This document shows, in pieces, positions 24,308-33,820 of a stretch of DNA of 64,000 nt. The notes below the pieces were generated by a model, which saw only the letters and a program-made list of their open reading frames with translations, was not told where the DNA came from and searched no databases. The translations under genes were made by a program, and so were the position numbers. Origin of the DNA: Gammaproteobacteria bacterium. GTDB lineage: Bacteria; Pseudomonadota; Gammaproteobacteria; Pseudomonadales; JAUIET01. The stretch lies in contig JAUIET010000003.1 of assembly GCA_030429735.1 (NCBI GenBank), forward strand, positions 62,001 through 126,000, in the 5' to 3' direction. How positions within the stretch are numbered: position 1 is the stretch's first letter; every line of letters begins with the position of its first letter.

Positions 24308-24865
24308 TCAGATTTCGCTCAGATCGGCTTCTTTCACCTGTAATAGCGCGTCGATCTCAGCAATTTTTGCATTGGTTAATTTTTGCATCAAGTCTTGCGC
24401 TTTGCGCTCTTCATCTTCGCTGATGTCTTTGTCCTTCAGCAATTCCTTGAAATCGCTCATGCCATCGCGTCGGATGTTTCGAATCGACACTCGAGAATGT
24501 TCAGCTTCCGCCCTCGCCTGCTTAACATAACCTTTTCGCGTTTCTTCAGTCAGCGGTGGCATGGGAATCCGGATCACGGTGCCGGCCGTCGAAGGGTTCA
24601 GGCCCAGATCCGACTTCATAATCGCCTTCTCGACTTCAGGCACCATGGACTTTTCCCAGGGAGTAACACTGAGCGTACGTGCGTCCTCAATATTGATATT
24701 CGCTACCTGGTTGAGCGGTGTGGAATTACCGTAATAGTCGACGCTCAACCCTTCCAACAAACTGGGGTGCGCGCGGCCTGTCCGAATTCTATTAAAAGCA
24801 TTTTGTAAAGCCTCAATGGTTTTACTCATACGCTGGCCGGCGTCTTCAAGGATATCGTCGATCAT
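24308..24865 (-). CDS. frr: Ribosome recycling factor
   Basis: Splits post-termination ribosomes together with EF-G. The 185-residue protein matches the family throughout. Visible blocks are [43 protein letters not shown] and [20 protein letters not shown]. The ATG at 24865 is 20 bases after pyrH. The rpsB-tsf-pyrH-frr order is one of the most conserved in bacteria. Confidence 0.98.
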   Translation of the reverse strand: MIDDILEDAGQRMSKTIEALQNAFNRIRTGRAHPSLLEGLSVDYYGNSTPLNQVANINIEDARTLSVTPWEKSMVPEVEKAIMKSDLGLNPSTAGTVIRIPMPPLTEETRKGYVKQARAEAEHSRVSIRNIRRDGMSDFKELLKDKDISEDEERKAQDLMQKLTNAKIAEIDALLQVKEADLSEI

Positions 24866-24885
24866 CGTGAACTCCCGTATCGTAA

Positions 24886-25626
24886 TTAGGCAACTGAATC
24901 TATGAGAGTGCCTTCAGCGGCACCCATAGCAATGTTGAGCAAGGCACCTGGTTTGTCCATTTTGAACACCCGCAACGGCATTCCGTGGTCCTGACACAAA
25001 CAAATCGCGGTCAAATCCATCACGCCGAGCTTCTTTGCCAGAACTTCATCATAACTGAGATGTTGATATAGGGTCGCCGCAGGGTCCTTGACTGGGTCAG
25101 CAGAATAAACGCCTTCCACCTTGGTGGCCTTTAATACCAGCTCGGCTTCAACTTCAATCCCGCGCAGGCAAGCCGCAGAATCTGTTGTAAAGAAAGGGTT
25201 TCCTGTGCCGGCGGAAAATATGACTACGTTTCCCATTTCCAGAAAACGCATAGCATGGCGGCGGTCATAGTGGTCGACCACCCCGCTCATGGGTATGGCC
25301 GACATGATTCGGCTGGCGATATTTGCCCGTTCCAGTGCATCGCGCATCGCGAGACCATTCATAACCGTGGCCAGCATGCCCATATGGTCACCGGTCACGC
25401 GGTCCAGCCCCGCTGCATTGAGCGCCGCCCCACGGAACAGGTTACCGCCGCCAATCACCAGCCCAACTTGCACCCCAAGGTGTACCAGCTTACCAATTTC
25501 AGAGGCCATTTGGTCGAGAACTTTGGGGTCGATGCCAAAGCTCTCTTCACCCATCAGCGCTTCACCGCTGAGTTTGAGCAGAATGCGCTTAAAACAAGGG
25601 CTAGGGCCTGAGTCGGTTGCTGACAT
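24886..25626 (-). CDS. pyrH: UMP kinase
   Basis: Phosphorylates UMP to UDP; bacterial type, amino acid kinase fold, hexameric. Blocks seen: [13 protein letters not shown] at the N-terminus, [43 protein letters not shown] and the C-terminal KMDKPGAL. 246 residues is normal. The product feeds pyrG further along the same gene block. It lies 34 bases after tsf. Confidence 0.98.
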   Translation of the reverse strand: MSATDSGPSPCFKRILLKLSGEALMGEESFGIDPKVLDQMASEIGKLVHLGVQVGLVIGGGNLFRGAALNAAGLDRVTGDHMGMLATVMNGLAMRDALERANIASRIMSAIPMSGVVDHYDRRHAMRFLEMGNVVIFSAGTGNPFFTTDSAACLRGIEVEAELVLKATKVEGVYSADPVKDPAATLYQHLSYDEVLAKKLGVMDLTAICLCQDHGMPLRVFKMDKPGALLNIAMGAAEGTLIDSVA

Positions 25627-25660
25627 TGTCTCTCCTTTCCAGGCCGTCGTACCCCGAGGT

Positions 25661-26527
25661 TTACTGATTCAGTTGCTCGGCAACCTCAGCGGCAAAATCA
25701 ACCTGCTTCTTTTCAATGCCTTCACCCACTTCATAGCGCACGAAAGACACAATTTTCGCACCACCCTTGCCCGCCAGGTCACCCACTTTCACGTCGGGGT
25801 CCTTAACAAACGCCTGCTCGCTGAGGCTGATTTCAGCAAGGAATTTTCGGATGCGTCCTTCCACCATTTTCTCAATGATTTCAGCAGGTTTTCCACTGTC
25901 AGCGGCCTGCGCGGCAAAAATTTCACGTTCTTTTGCAACCACATCGGCTGGCACGTCTTCAGGTGAGACATATTGACTGTTCATTGCCGCGACATGCATC
26001 GCGATGTCTTTGGCCAAATCAACGTCACCACCACTGAGCTGAACCAGTACACCGATTCGCTTGTTGCCGTGCACGTAGCTGCCAATAACGCCGTCATTGC
26101 TACTCATCTGCTCGATACGGCGCACCGAAATGTTCTCGCCAATTTTCTGCACCAGGGCCTCACGTTTTGACTCCAGGCCAGCATCCATCAGCGCTTCAAC
26201 GCTGTCTGCCTTGGCTTCCGCTGCAGCGACAGACACCTCATCGACAAATGCAAGGAAGTTATCGTCGCGCGCAACAAAGTCGGTTTCGCTATTGACCTCA
26301 AGCATTGTCGCATTCTGATTGCTTGCATCCACACGAATGGCAACCACGCCGTCTGCCGCGGTACGGCCGGCCTTCTTGGCCGCTTTCATACCACTGCTCT
26401 TGCGCATATTTTCGATGGCTGTTTCCATATCGCCATCGGCTTCGGTCAACGCCTTCTTGCAATCCATCATTGGCAAGCCAGTGCGCTCACGTAGCTCTTT
26501 AACCATTGCTGCAGTAACTGCACCCAT
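25661..26527 (-). CDS. tsf: Elongation factor Ts
   Basis: Exchanges GDP for GTP on EF-Tu. The N-terminal UBA-like region reads [19 protein letters not shown]; the core contains [11 protein letters not shown](N)F and [15 protein letters not shown]. 288 residues, normal. It is separated from rpsB by an 81-base spacer with two potential hairpins, as expected for a site where transcription or mRNA is tuned between S2 and EF-Ts. Confidence 0.98.
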   Translation of the reverse strand: MGAVTAAMVKELRERTGLPMMDCKKALTEADGDMETAIENMRKSSGMKAAKKAGRTAADGVVAIRVDASNQNATMLEVNSETDFVARDDNFLAFVDEVSVAAAEAKADSVEALMDAGLESKREALVQKIGENISVRRIEQMSSNDGVIGSYVHGNKRIGVLVQLSGGDVDLAKDIAMHVAAMNSQYVSPEDVPADVVAKEREIFAAQAADSGKPAEIIEKMVEGRIRKFLAEISLSEQAFVKDPDVKVGDLAGKGGAKIVSFVRYEVGEGIEKKQVDFAAEVAEQLNQ

Positions 26528-26549
26528 GACTATTCTCCAAGTATTTTTT

Positions 26550-26564
26550 GGCCCCCGTTGGGCC
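26550..26564 (-). other. Predicted hairpin before tsf
   Basis: GGCCC and GGGCC pair around a five-base loop on the minus strand, 23 bases upstream of the tsf start. It is followed by A residues, not U, on the sense strand, so it is not a terminator of the rpsB transcript in this direction. Confidence 0.35.
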
Positions 26565-26579
26565 GATATTGTCAGTATC

Positions 26580-26600
26580 GCAGTGCGCGGTGCGCACTGC
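26580..26600 (-). other. Strong predicted hairpin in the rpsB-tsf spacer
   Basis: A perfect nine-base-pair stem (GCAGTGCGC with GCGCACTGC) with a three-base loop lies just after the rpsB stop. No U run follows directly. It may act as a pause, processing or weak termination site that sets the S2 to EF-Ts ratio; that role is inferred. Confidence 0.5.
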
Positions 26601-26608
26601 TGCTCGGC

Positions 26609-27364
26609 TTATTGCTCGGCGGTGTCTTCCGGTTCCGCGCCATCGACTTCAACAAACTCGTCTTTCGCCTGAGCACCACTGGCATCCGCCTTGCCTTCGG
26701 CCACAGCATCCGCCATGGCTGACACAAACAGTTTCACAGAGCGGATGGCGTCATCATTGCCAGGAATAACATAATCGACGCCGTCGGGGTCACTGTTCGT
26801 ATCAACAACGCCAATCACGGGTATCCCCAGCTTATTGGCTTCAGTGATTGCAATGCGCTCATAGTCTACGTCGATCACAAACAAGGCATCCGGCAAACCG
26901 CCCATGTCCTTGATGCCGCCAATGCTGCGCTCCAGCTTGTCTTTGGCGCGACTGCGCATCAGAGCTTCCTTCTTGGTCAGCTTGGCAAAAGTGCCGTCTT
27001 TTTCCTCAGCTTCCAATTCACGATAACGCTTGATGGAAGCACGGATCGTCTTGTAGTTGGTTAGCATACCACCCAGCCAGCGATGGCTGACGTAGGGCAT
27101 GCCTACACGCTCGGCTTGCTCTTTAACGACCTTACTCGCGGCACGCTTGGTACCCACAAACAACACTTTATTGTTGTTTCGGGCAAGCTCGCGAACATGG
27201 TCTAGCGCCGCGTTTGCCGCTGGAACAGTGTGCTCGAGGTTGATGATATGGATTTTGTTGCGGGCGCCAAAGATGTATTGCTCCATCTTGGGGTTCCAAT
27301 AGCGGGTCTGGTGGCCAAAATGCACACCAGCCGCCAACATTTCACGCATGGTGATGCCGGACAT
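26609..27364 (-). CDS. rpsB: 30S ribosomal protein S2
   Basis: Component of the small ribosomal subunit. I choose the ATG at 27364, with AAGG eight bases upstream, because the family begins MxxxxMREML(A)AGVHFGHQ; an open extension to 27412 is not conserved in E. coli S2. Blocks: [44 protein letters not shown] and [12 protein letters not shown]. 251 residues with an acidic C-terminal tail. It is the first gene of the long minus-strand block and has a structured leader of about 160 bases. Confidence 0.97.
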   Translation of the reverse strand: MSGITMREMLAAGVHFGHQTRYWNPKMEQYIFGARNKIHIINLEHTVPAANAALDHVRELARNNNKVLFVGTKRAASKVVKEQAERVGMPYVSHRWLGGMLTNYKTIRASIKRYRELEAEEKDGTFAKLTKKEALMRSRAKDKLERSIGGIKDMGGLPDALFVIDVDYERIAITEANKLGIPVIGVVDTNSDPDGVDYVIPGNDDAIRSVKLFVSAMADAVAEGKADASGAQAKDEFVEVDGAEPEDTAEQ

Positions 27365-27506
27365 AGTAATTACCTTGTATGGGTTAAGCCTCCACATACC
27401 CCATGTTTCCACCCTGTTCGGCGTTTACCGCGTCGAGCACCCAGAACCATGTGTCGGTATGTGTGTGTTTTAGTGGCAGAAATCAACGTTGTGACCTGCC
27501 TGTTAT

Positions 27507-27522
27507 CGGCTCTTATGAGCCG
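27507..27522 (-). promoter_or_regulatory. Hairpin at the 5' end of the rpsB leader
   Basis: A perfect six-base-pair stem (CGGCTC with GAGCCG) and a four-base loop lies immediately downstream of the predicted rpsB transcription start. In E. coli the rpsB leader is structured and S2 represses its own operon through it; this leader is of similar length, so the hairpin is a candidate part of an S2-binding element. This is inference from family knowledge plus the visible stem. Confidence 0.45.
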
Positions 27523-27528
27523 GCGCGC

Positions 27529-27557
27529 TTTATACCATAGTGCGCCGAAAACATAAA
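27529..27557 (-). promoter_or_regulatory. Candidate rpsB promoter
   Basis: On the minus strand an extended -10 (TG-G-TATAAA, hexamer at 27529-27534) is preceded after 17 bases by a weak -35 TTTATG (27552-27557). Transcription would begin near 27522, giving a leader of about 158 bases before the rpsB ATG. It fits a sigma-70 promoter driving the ribosomal operon. Confidence 0.5.
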
Positions 27558-27598
27558 GCAAAGCCCAACATCGACCGGCAATATTAATGATTTACGGG

Positions 27599-27604
27599 TA
27601 TAAT
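27599..27604 (+). promoter_or_regulatory. Candidate -10 element for map-glnD
   Basis: A consensus TATAAT lies 55 bases upstream of the map ATG, in the spacer shared with divergent rpsB. I see no good -35 at 16-18 bases upstream, so the site is tentative. Confidence 0.4.
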
Positions 27605-27659
27605 CGCGGGTTTAGCCTACGCTTTTGCTAGGAACACATCGCTAAGCACAGTAATCACC

Positions 27660-28439
27660 ATGAATGCACGCGCCAAAACTCCAGACGAGATAGCCAAAAT
27701 GCGGGTAGCTGGTCGCCTTGCGGCCGAAGTACTGGAAATGATTGGCGATCGAGTGGTGCCCGGTGTGAGCACTGGCGAGCTGGACAAAATATGCCACGAC
27801 TACATTGTTCACGAGCAACAAGCCATCCCGGCCTGCCTGAATTACAAGGGCTTCCCAAAATCCATCTGCACCTCGGTCAACCAGGTGGTGTGCCATGGTA
27901 TCCCAAGCGACACCAAAACCCTTAAAAATGGTGACATCATTAACATTGACGTCACGGTGATCAAAGACGGGTACCACGGCGATACCAGCAAAATGTTCGT
28001 CGTTGGTAAAGCGGCTCCGCACGCCGACCGGTTAATTAACATCACTCAGGAAAGCCTGTACAAAGCGATAGAGATTGTGCGCCCAGGCACTCGGCTGGGC
28101 GATATCGGCCACGTTATCCAAACCTATGCAGAGAGCAATTATTACTCTGTGGTGCGCGAATATTGTGGTCATGGCATTGGCAAGGTGTTTCATGAGGAAC
28201 CCCAGGTGTTGCATTACGGGCGGGCCGGTACAGGCATGGAGCTAAAGGAAGGCATGACGTTCACTATTGAGCCCATGCTCAACGCAGGCAAGCGGCACAC
28301 AAAGCTGTCCAAGAAAGACGGCTGGACGGTTGAAACCAGAGACGGTCGCCTTTCTGCGCAGTGGGAGCATACGATCGCCGTTACGGCCAGCGGCTGCGAG
28401 GTACTGACCGCGCGCAGCGAGGAACCCTTCGCTGGATGA
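27660..28439 (+). CDS. map: Methionine aminopeptidase, type I
   Basis: Removes the initiator methionine from new proteins in the cytoplasm. Metal ligands are seen in the order expected: two aspartates in INIDVTVIKDGYHGDTSK, histidine in YCGHGIGKVFHEEP, glutamate in FTIEPML and glutamate in QWEHTIAVT. 259 residues, typical. It is divergent from rpsB, as in E. coli, and its stop overlaps the glnD start (ATGA). Confidence 0.98.
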   Translation: MNARAKTPDEIAKMRVAGRLAAEVLEMIGDRVVPGVSTGELDKICHDYIVHEQQAIPACLNYKGFPKSICTSVNQVVCHGIPSDTKTLKNGDIINIDVTVIKDGYHGDTSKMFVVGKAAPHADRLINITQESLYKAIEIVRPGTRLGDIGHVIQTYAESNYYSVVREYCGHGIGKVFHEEPQVLHYGRAGTGMELKEGMTFTIEPMLNAGKRHTKLSKKDGWTVETRDGRLSAQWEHTIAVTASGCEVLTARSEEPFAG

Positions 28440-31108
28440 ATGCTATAGCGAGGGCGCTGGACAACTGCCGTTCGCTGCACACGTCACGCAATATTGCCGA
28501 TTACAAGCAAGCCATTGCGGCGCATCGCGCAGCGGCCGATGAGGCCTTTAGAGACCACGCTGACGTTAGAGAGCTGATTTCGTCTCGAGCCGATCTGATC
28601 GATGCCGTTCTGACGGCAGCCTGGCAGCAATTTGTTCCCAGCGAGCAGCATTATGCCTGCCTGGTCGCGGTCGGCGGCTACGGACGGGGCGAACTACACC
28701 CGCACTCGGATATTGATCTACTTGTGCTATTGCAACGTGCGAACGAGATTCCGGATGATTACAACATAAGCGGGTTCATCACCTTCCTGTGGGATATTGG
28801 TCTCAATGTTGGGCACAGCGTGCGCTCTATCCAGCAATGTCGCAGCGCCGCCAGACAAGACATCACCATCGTCACCAACCTGATGGAGTCTCGCCTGGTA
28901 TGCGGCGAAGCTCGTGTTTTTGAGGCGATGCGTAAACGCGTTGGCCCCGATAAAATCTGGCCTGACAAGGACTTCTTTGCCGCAAAGTGGGCGGAACAGC
29001 GTGAACGTCACGAACAATTCACAAACAAAGAATACAACCTGGAACCCAACATCAAGAGCTCGCCTGGAGGTCTGCGCGACATCCAGACCATTGGCTGGAT
29101 TACCAAACGGCATTTCGCTGCGGATGATATAAGCATGCTGCTGGGCCGCGGCGTGTTAACCGACAGTGAGTTCGAGCAACTCCGTGCCGGTGAAACGTTT
29201 CTATGGCGAATTCGCTACGGACTGCACATGCTGAGTGAACGTCCTGAAGACCGGCTACTGTTTGACCACCAGCGCGAATTGGCCACTATTTTTGGCTATC
29301 AGAATGACGGTGAAGGGCTCGCCGTTGAACACATGATGCAGGACTACTATCGCTGGGCCATGACACTGCACAGCTTGAACGACATGCTGATTCAATTTTT
29401 TGATGACGCCATCATTCGAGCGTGTGAAGCGGAAACCATCCGCGAAATTAATACCCGTTTTCGCGTGCGCAATGGTTATATCGAAGTGTGTAACCAGCGA
29501 GTGTTTGAAAAAAAGCCCTCGGCTTTGATTGAGATTTTTCAGATTTTGGCGCGGCGCGAATCCATTCAAGGCGTACACGCCAACACGCAGCGCTTAATTC
29601 GACAAAGCCTTCACCTGATTGATGACAAATTTCGCGCCGACCCAAAAATCCAGAAACGGTTTATTGACCTGTTGCGCTCCAAGAACAAATTAGCTCGTCA
29701 ACTGCGTAGGATGAACCGCTACGGTGTGCTGGGCCGGTACATCCCCGAGTTTGGAAAAATCGTGGGCAAAATGCAGCATGATCTGTTCCACGTCTATACC
29801 GTGGACGCCCACACAATGGAATTGATTCGGGTTTTACGCCGATTCTGGTACGAAGAGGAATCGAAGACCTTTCCCATTGCTGCACAGATCGTCAAGAAAT
29901 TACCCAAGGTGGAGTTACTCTACATTGCCGCGCTGTTTCATGACATCGCCAAGGGGCGTGGAGGTGACCACTCTGAGCTGGGCGCAGAAGATGCGCGCAA
30001 GTTTTGCCAACTGTTTCGGTTCGATGAAAACGATACTCAACTGGTTACCTGGTTGGTCAAACAACACCTGCTGATGTCGGCGGTTGCCCAGCGGCAGGAT
30101 TTGCAGGATCCAAATGTGATTCATAAATTTGCCGCCGAAGTGGGCAATCAAACATCTCTTGATTATTTATACGCATTGACGGTTGCTGATATCAACGCAA
30201 CCAACCCTACACTATGGAACTCCTGGCGAGCGTCGCTGATGCGACAGTTATACTTCGAAACCAAACGCGCCCTCAGGCGTGGCTTGGATCAACCTGCCGA
30301 CCGCCAGGCGGCAATTGACCGCACTCAGGAAGCAGCGCTGGCCAAGCTTGCCACCAAGGGTATTGGTCGCGAAGCCGCTCGGCAGATTTGGGGGCAATCA
30401 AACGACGAGTACTTTCTGCGCGAGCGCGCCAATGACATTGTCTGGCATGTTGAGGCAATCATTGCACATGGTGACTCCACCGAACCTTTGGTCGCAATCA
30501 AGGAATCCACCGGCGTTCAGCAGCAGGACGGAGGCACACAAATCTTTATCTACACACGAGACGAAGATCTGCTGTTTGCGGTGATTACCACGGCACTTGA
30601 ACTGCTTGAGCTGAGCGTACTGGATGCTCGGATTTTTACCTCAAGTCAAAACTACAGCCTCGATACGTTTGTAGTACTGGATGAATTTGGCAATAAGCTG
30701 GGTGATGATATAGAGCGCACTGAGCACATTCGCAGTACCCTGACAGAAATGCTGCGTGACGCAGCAAGCTACCCTGATGCGGTACGACGGCGTACACCAC
30801 GGCAAATGAAGCTGTTCGCTATTCCCACTATTGTAGAAATCGGGCTTGATGATGATAGCAGCCACACGGTCATCGAAGTAGTGACCGCGGATCGCCCGGG
30901 TTTATTGGCGGTGTTGGGCAGAATATTCTCAGAGTTCAAGCTGAAATTGATCTCTGCTAAGATCGCCACGCTTGGCGAACGCGTTGAAGACATATTTTAT
31001 GTTACTGACCATAACGACCAGGCTATTTTTGATACCGATTTATGCGAGCAGATTAAACAAGCGATAGAACGCCAATTGGACGAGGCGGTGCGCAGTAGCA
31101 GTCAATGA
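28436..31108 (+). CDS. glnD: Bifunctional PII uridylyltransferase / uridylyl-removing enzyme
   Basis: The glutamine sensor of nitrogen control: adds UMP to PII when glutamine is low and removes it when glutamine is high. Domains in order: nucleotidyltransferase (VGGYGRGELHPHSDIDLLVL near residues 79-98), the linker (SPGGLRDIQTIGWITKRHF), the HD domain (YIAALFHDIAKGRGGDHSELG) and two C-terminal ACT domains (the last containing VTADRPGLLAVLGRIFSE). From the ATG at 28436, which overlaps the map stop, it is 890 residues, the same as in E. coli. It overlaps dapC by four bases. An unusual PII-like protein is encoded at 43.4 kb, but nothing here shows GlnD acts on it. Confidence 0.97.
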   Translation: MNAIARALDNCRSLHTSRNIADYKQAIAAHRAAADEAFRDHADVRELISSRADLIDAVLTAAWQQFVPSEQHYACLVAVGGYGRGELHPHSDIDLLVLLQRANEIPDDYNISGFITFLWDIGLNVGHSVRSIQQCRSAARQDITIVTNLMESRLVCGEARVFEAMRKRVGPDKIWPDKDFFAAKWAEQRERHEQFTNKEYNLEPNIKSSPGGLRDIQTIGWITKRHFAADDISMLLGRGVLTDSEFEQLRAGETFLWRIRYGLHMLSERPEDRLLFDHQRELATIFGYQNDGEGLAVEHMMQDYYRWAMTLHSLNDMLIQFFDDAIIRACEAETIREINTRFRVRNGYIEVCNQRVFEKKPSALIEIFQILARRESIQGVHANTQRLIRQSLHLIDDKFRADPKIQKRFIDLLRSKNKLARQLRRMNRYGVLGRYIPEFGKIVGKMQHDLFHVYTVDAHTMELIRVLRRFWYEEESKTFPIAAQIVKKLPKVELLYIAALFHDIAKGRGGDHSELGAEDARKFCQLFRFDENDTQLVTWLVKQHLLMSAVAQRQDLQDPNVIHKFAAEVGNQTSLDYLYALTVADINATNPTLWNSWRASLMRQLYFETKRALRRGLDQPADRQAAIDRTQEAALAKLATKGIGREAARQIWGQSNDEYFLRERANDIVWHVEAIIAHGDSTEPLVAIKESTGVQQQDGGTQIFIYTRDEDLLFAVITTALELLELSVLDARIFTSSQNYSLDTFVVLDEFGNKLGDDIERTEHIRSTLTEMLRDAASYPDAVRRRTPRQMKLFAIPTIVEIGLDDDSSHTVIEVVTADRPGLLAVLGRIFSEFKLKLISAKIATLGERVEDIFYVTDHNDQAIFDTDLCEQIKQAIERQLDEAVRSSSQ

Positions 31109-32289
31109 AGCCAGAAATTTTACGTTTACAAGCTTATCCTTTTCAGAAATTAGCTGAATTGAAGGCGAACTCTGTGCCACCGGCACATCTCAACGCCGTC
31201 TCTTTATCGATTGGTGAGCCGCAACACGCCTCACCTGAATTTGTGCTGCAGACACTTCGCGATAATGAACTGCGATACGGAAGTTATCCGGCAACTCGTG
31301 GTCTGGAAGAGTTGCGGGAAGCCTGTGCACGATGGCTTGAGCTGCGGTTTTCACTCAGCAATGTTGACCCTAACCGGCACATATTACCTCTGGCAGGTAC
31401 CAGAGAGGGTTTATTTTCCATTGCGCAATGCATTGTAGACAGTGCTACAAAACCGCTGGTAATGATGCCCAACCCGTTCTACCAAATCTACGAAGGTGCT
31501 GCGCTGTTAGCCGGTGCGGAACCGTATTATCTGAATGCAGATGCGAACAATGCTTACTTTGCGGATCTCGACGGTGTGCCGCAATCAAAATGGGAGCAGT
31601 GCGCTTTGCTGTACGTTTGCTCTCCGGGGAATCCAACTGGTGCTGTGTGTTCAATAGATTATTTTGTAAAACTCATTGAATTAGCAGAACGATACAATTT
31701 TGTGATTGTTTCTGACGAATGCTATTGTGAAATCTATTTTGACCAGCCGCCGGTCGGCCTGTTACAAGCGTGCGAGCGTCTGGGTAATACGGAGTATTCT
31801 CGCTGTCTCGTCATGAACAGCTTATCCAAGCGTTCTAATCTCGCTGGGCTGAGGTCAGGCTTTGTCGCCGGCGACGCCAATATTCTTGAAAGCTATTTAC
31901 TGTACCGCACCTATCACGGCAGCACATTGCCGGTACCGGTGCAGCTGGCCAGCGCGGCCGCCTGGTCTGATGAACAGCATGTGCAGGACAACCGCGACAG
32001 CTACCAGCGTAAATTTACGCTGGCGAAGTCGATATTGGCACCGCACTGGGATATAGCCATGCCTGATGCCGCATTTTTTTTATGGGCCGCGACACCCATC
32101 GACGATCAGGCCTTCACAAAACAACTGTTTGAAGCCACTAATGTGACTGTATTGCCTGGCAGCTATCTGTCCAGAAAAACGGCTGAGGGAAACCCGGGTG
32201 CGGGCCATGTGCGCATGGCGCTGGTCGCCGATGAGCAACAATGCACTGACGCCCTGCATCGCATCGCCAATTTTATGCAAAAATTCTAA
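31105..32289 (+). CDS. dapC: Succinyldiaminopimelate transaminase (DapC type)
   Basis: PLP-dependent class I/II aminotransferase of the succinylase branch of lysine and diaminopimelate synthesis. Blocks seen: SLSIGEPQH, RYGSYPATRGLEELREA, LPLAGTREGLF, MPNPFYQIYEGAALLAG, SPGNPTGA, SDECYCEIYFD and the PLP lysine in NSLSKRSNLAGLRSGFV. 394 residues, normal. The ATG overlaps the glnD stop, and dapD and dapE follow, which supports the DapC assignment over other aminotransferases. Confidence 0.93.
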   Translation: MKPEILRLQAYPFQKLAELKANSVPPAHLNAVSLSIGEPQHASPEFVLQTLRDNELRYGSYPATRGLEELREACARWLELRFSLSNVDPNRHILPLAGTREGLFSIAQCIVDSATKPLVMMPNPFYQIYEGAALLAGAEPYYLNADANNAYFADLDGVPQSKWEQCALLYVCSPGNPTGAVCSIDYFVKLIELAERYNFVIVSDECYCEIYFDQPPVGLLQACERLGNTEYSRCLVMNSLSKRSNLAGLRSGFVAGDANILESYLLYRTYHGSTLPVPVQLASAAAWSDEQHVQDNRDSYQRKFTLAKSILAPHWDIAMPDAAFFLWAATPIDDQAFTKQLFEATNVTVLPGSYLSRKTAEGNPGAGHVRMALVADEQQCTDALHRIANFMQKF

Positions 32290-32346
32290 GCGAACCTCGT
32301 TTAGCGCTGTCGTACACAGCTCAGCCTCGTACCTGATCACGCTTTT

Positions 32347-32355
32347 TGCTATGCT
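32347..32355 (+). promoter_or_regulatory. Possible extended -10 upstream of the ArsC-like gene
   Basis: TG-C-TATGCT lies 32 bases before the ATG of the ArsC/Spx-like gene in the 97-base spacer after dapC. No clear -35 is present. It could start transcription of the arsC-like-dapD-dapE set. Confidence 0.3.
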
Positions 32356-32386
32356 GCGCTCCCCCAATGAATGAGTAGTATCCACA

Positions 32387-32734
32387 ATGATTACGCTGTA
32401 CGGAATCAAGAATTGCGATACCGTGAAAAAGGCCCGCAGATGGCTTGACGCAAATGGCTGCGAGCATCGCTACCACGACTTTCGTGTCGATGGACTGGAC
32501 GCGGCTACCGTGGATAGCTGGCTGGCGGTGTGTGATTGGAACACGGTGCTGAACCGGCGAAGTACAAGCTGGAAACAACTCAGTGAAAACGATCGAAATA
32601 CTGTAGATGAAACCAAAGTGCGCGATTTATTGCTTGGCAATCCTACTCTGGTAAAGCGTCCGGTAACGGTTAGCGGCGATACAATTTTGATTGGCTTTAA
32701 TGAAGACAGGTTTCGCGACGCATTGTTGACGTAA
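32387..32734 (+). CDS. ArsC/Spx-family protein, YffB-like
   Basis: A small thioredoxin-fold protein of the arsenate reductase/Spx family. It begins ITLYGIKNCDTVKKARRWLD with the single active-site-type cysteine near residue 10 and has the conserved LVKRPV block near the C-terminus. 115 residues fits the YffB group, which lies next to dap genes in many proteobacteria and whose function is not settled. Position between dapC and dapD is the usual one; real arsenate reduction is unlikely to be its main job. Confidence 0.88.
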   Translation: MITLYGIKNCDTVKKARRWLDANGCEHRYHDFRVDGLDAATVDSWLAVCDWNTVLNRRSTSWKQLSENDRNTVDETKVRDLLLGNPTLVKRPVTVSGDTILIGFNEDRFRDALLT

Positions 32735-32767
32735 CCACAACCAGCAGGAAATAAGGAGAGCAAACGA

Positions 32768-33808
32768 GTGACACATTTTTGTTTGGCCATCGGTATTGGC
32801 AGTTGTAATTCCAAAGGCGAACTACTTGACGTTTATTACCCATCGCCGGCATTCAAGCCAAGCGCTGAACTGGTCGATGCGGCGCGCAGCGCGCTCGCCC
32901 TGGATAACGGAAATCTGTACGTTGAGCTCAGCACTGAGCAGCTGCAACGCTTAAGCGGCGCTGTGTCAGACTACTGGCCACTCGGTGCGTCGCTTTGTAA
33001 TGACATGCGTGAATTGTCTGCCAACGCCAATAAAAAAGCAGTGCTGTGCGTACTCGATACAGATGCTGCACCGCAATCAGTTGCGGAGGCGTATCTGAAA
33101 CTGCACCTGCTTTCACTGCGCCATTGTAAACCCCACGGGGTGGACCTGACCGGCATTTTCGGGATACTCCCGAACAATGCCTGGACCAGTGAAGGCGCTA
33201 TCGATCCTGCCGAATTGGAACAGCGTCAGTGGCAAGCTCGCTTGCGTGGCGACGCATTAAGCGTTAACTCGGTCGATAAGTTTCCAAAAATGACCGATTA
33301 CGTTGTGCCAAGTGGGGTGCGAGTTGCACACACGGCACGCGTTCGGCTGGGCGCCTACCTGGGCGAAGGCACCACTGTGATGCACGAAGGCTTTGTGAAT
33401 TTCAATGCAGGCACCGAAGGGCCCGGTATGATTGAAGGTCGAATTTCGGCGGGTGTGTTTGTTGGTAAGGGTAGCGATCTTGGTGGTGGCTGCTCAACCA
33501 TGGGCACATTGTCGGGCGGCAATAATGTGGTTATCTCCGTTGGCGAAGAGTGCCTGATCGGCGCCAACGCCGGCTTGGGCATACCACTTGGTGATCGTTG
33601 CATCATCGAAGCCGGCCTGTATGTTACCGGCGGCTCACTGGTCAGTGTATTGGACGAAAAGGGCGACGTCGTGCAAACCTGCAAAGCCCGGGAACTGGCG
33701 GGCAAGCCGGACCTGTTGTTTCGCAGAAATTCCCTGACTGGCAAAATTGAATGCAAAACCAATCGCTCGGCAATCGAACTCAACGAAGAATTGCATGCAC
33801 ATAACTAA
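32768..33808 (+). CDS. dapD: 2,3,4,5-tetrahydropyridine-2,6-dicarboxylate N-succinyltransferase
   Basis: Succinylates tetrahydrodipicolinate in lysine/diaminopimelate synthesis. This is the longer DapD type found in Pseudomonas (346 residues). The left-handed beta helix is visible from about residue 185 (RVRLGAYLGEGTTVMHEGFVNFNAGTEGP and SAGVFVGKGSDLGGG), and the C-terminal block reads IGANAGLGIPLGDRC. The start is GTG at 32768, with AAGGAGAG about seven bases upstream. It precedes dapE by 12 bases. Confidence 0.96.
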   Translation: MTHFCLAIGIGSCNSKGELLDVYYPSPAFKPSAELVDAARSALALDNGNLYVELSTEQLQRLSGAVSDYWPLGASLCNDMRELSANANKKAVLCVLDTDAAPQSVAEAYLKLHLLSLRHCKPHGVDLTGIFGILPNNAWTSEGAIDPAELEQRQWQARLRGDALSVNSVDKFPKMTDYVVPSGVRVAHTARVRLGAYLGEGTTVMHEGFVNFNAGTEGPGMIEGRISAGVFVGKGSDLGGGCSTMGTLSGGNNVVISVGEECLIGANAGLGIPLGDRCIIEAGLYVTGGSLVSVLDEKGDVVQTCKARELAGKPDLLFRRNSLTGKIECKTNRSAIELNEELHAHN

Positions 33809-33820
33809 CAGGCCGTTGCT

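Noticed and set aside
26550-26564. Rho-independent terminator between rpsB and tsf
   Set aside because: The GC stem is followed by A residues on the sense strand; the T run is on the wrong side, so it would only work on an antisense transcript.
27642-28022. 126-codon minus-strand frame overlapping the start of map
   Set aside because: It is antisense to a clear methionine aminopeptidase with all metal ligands.
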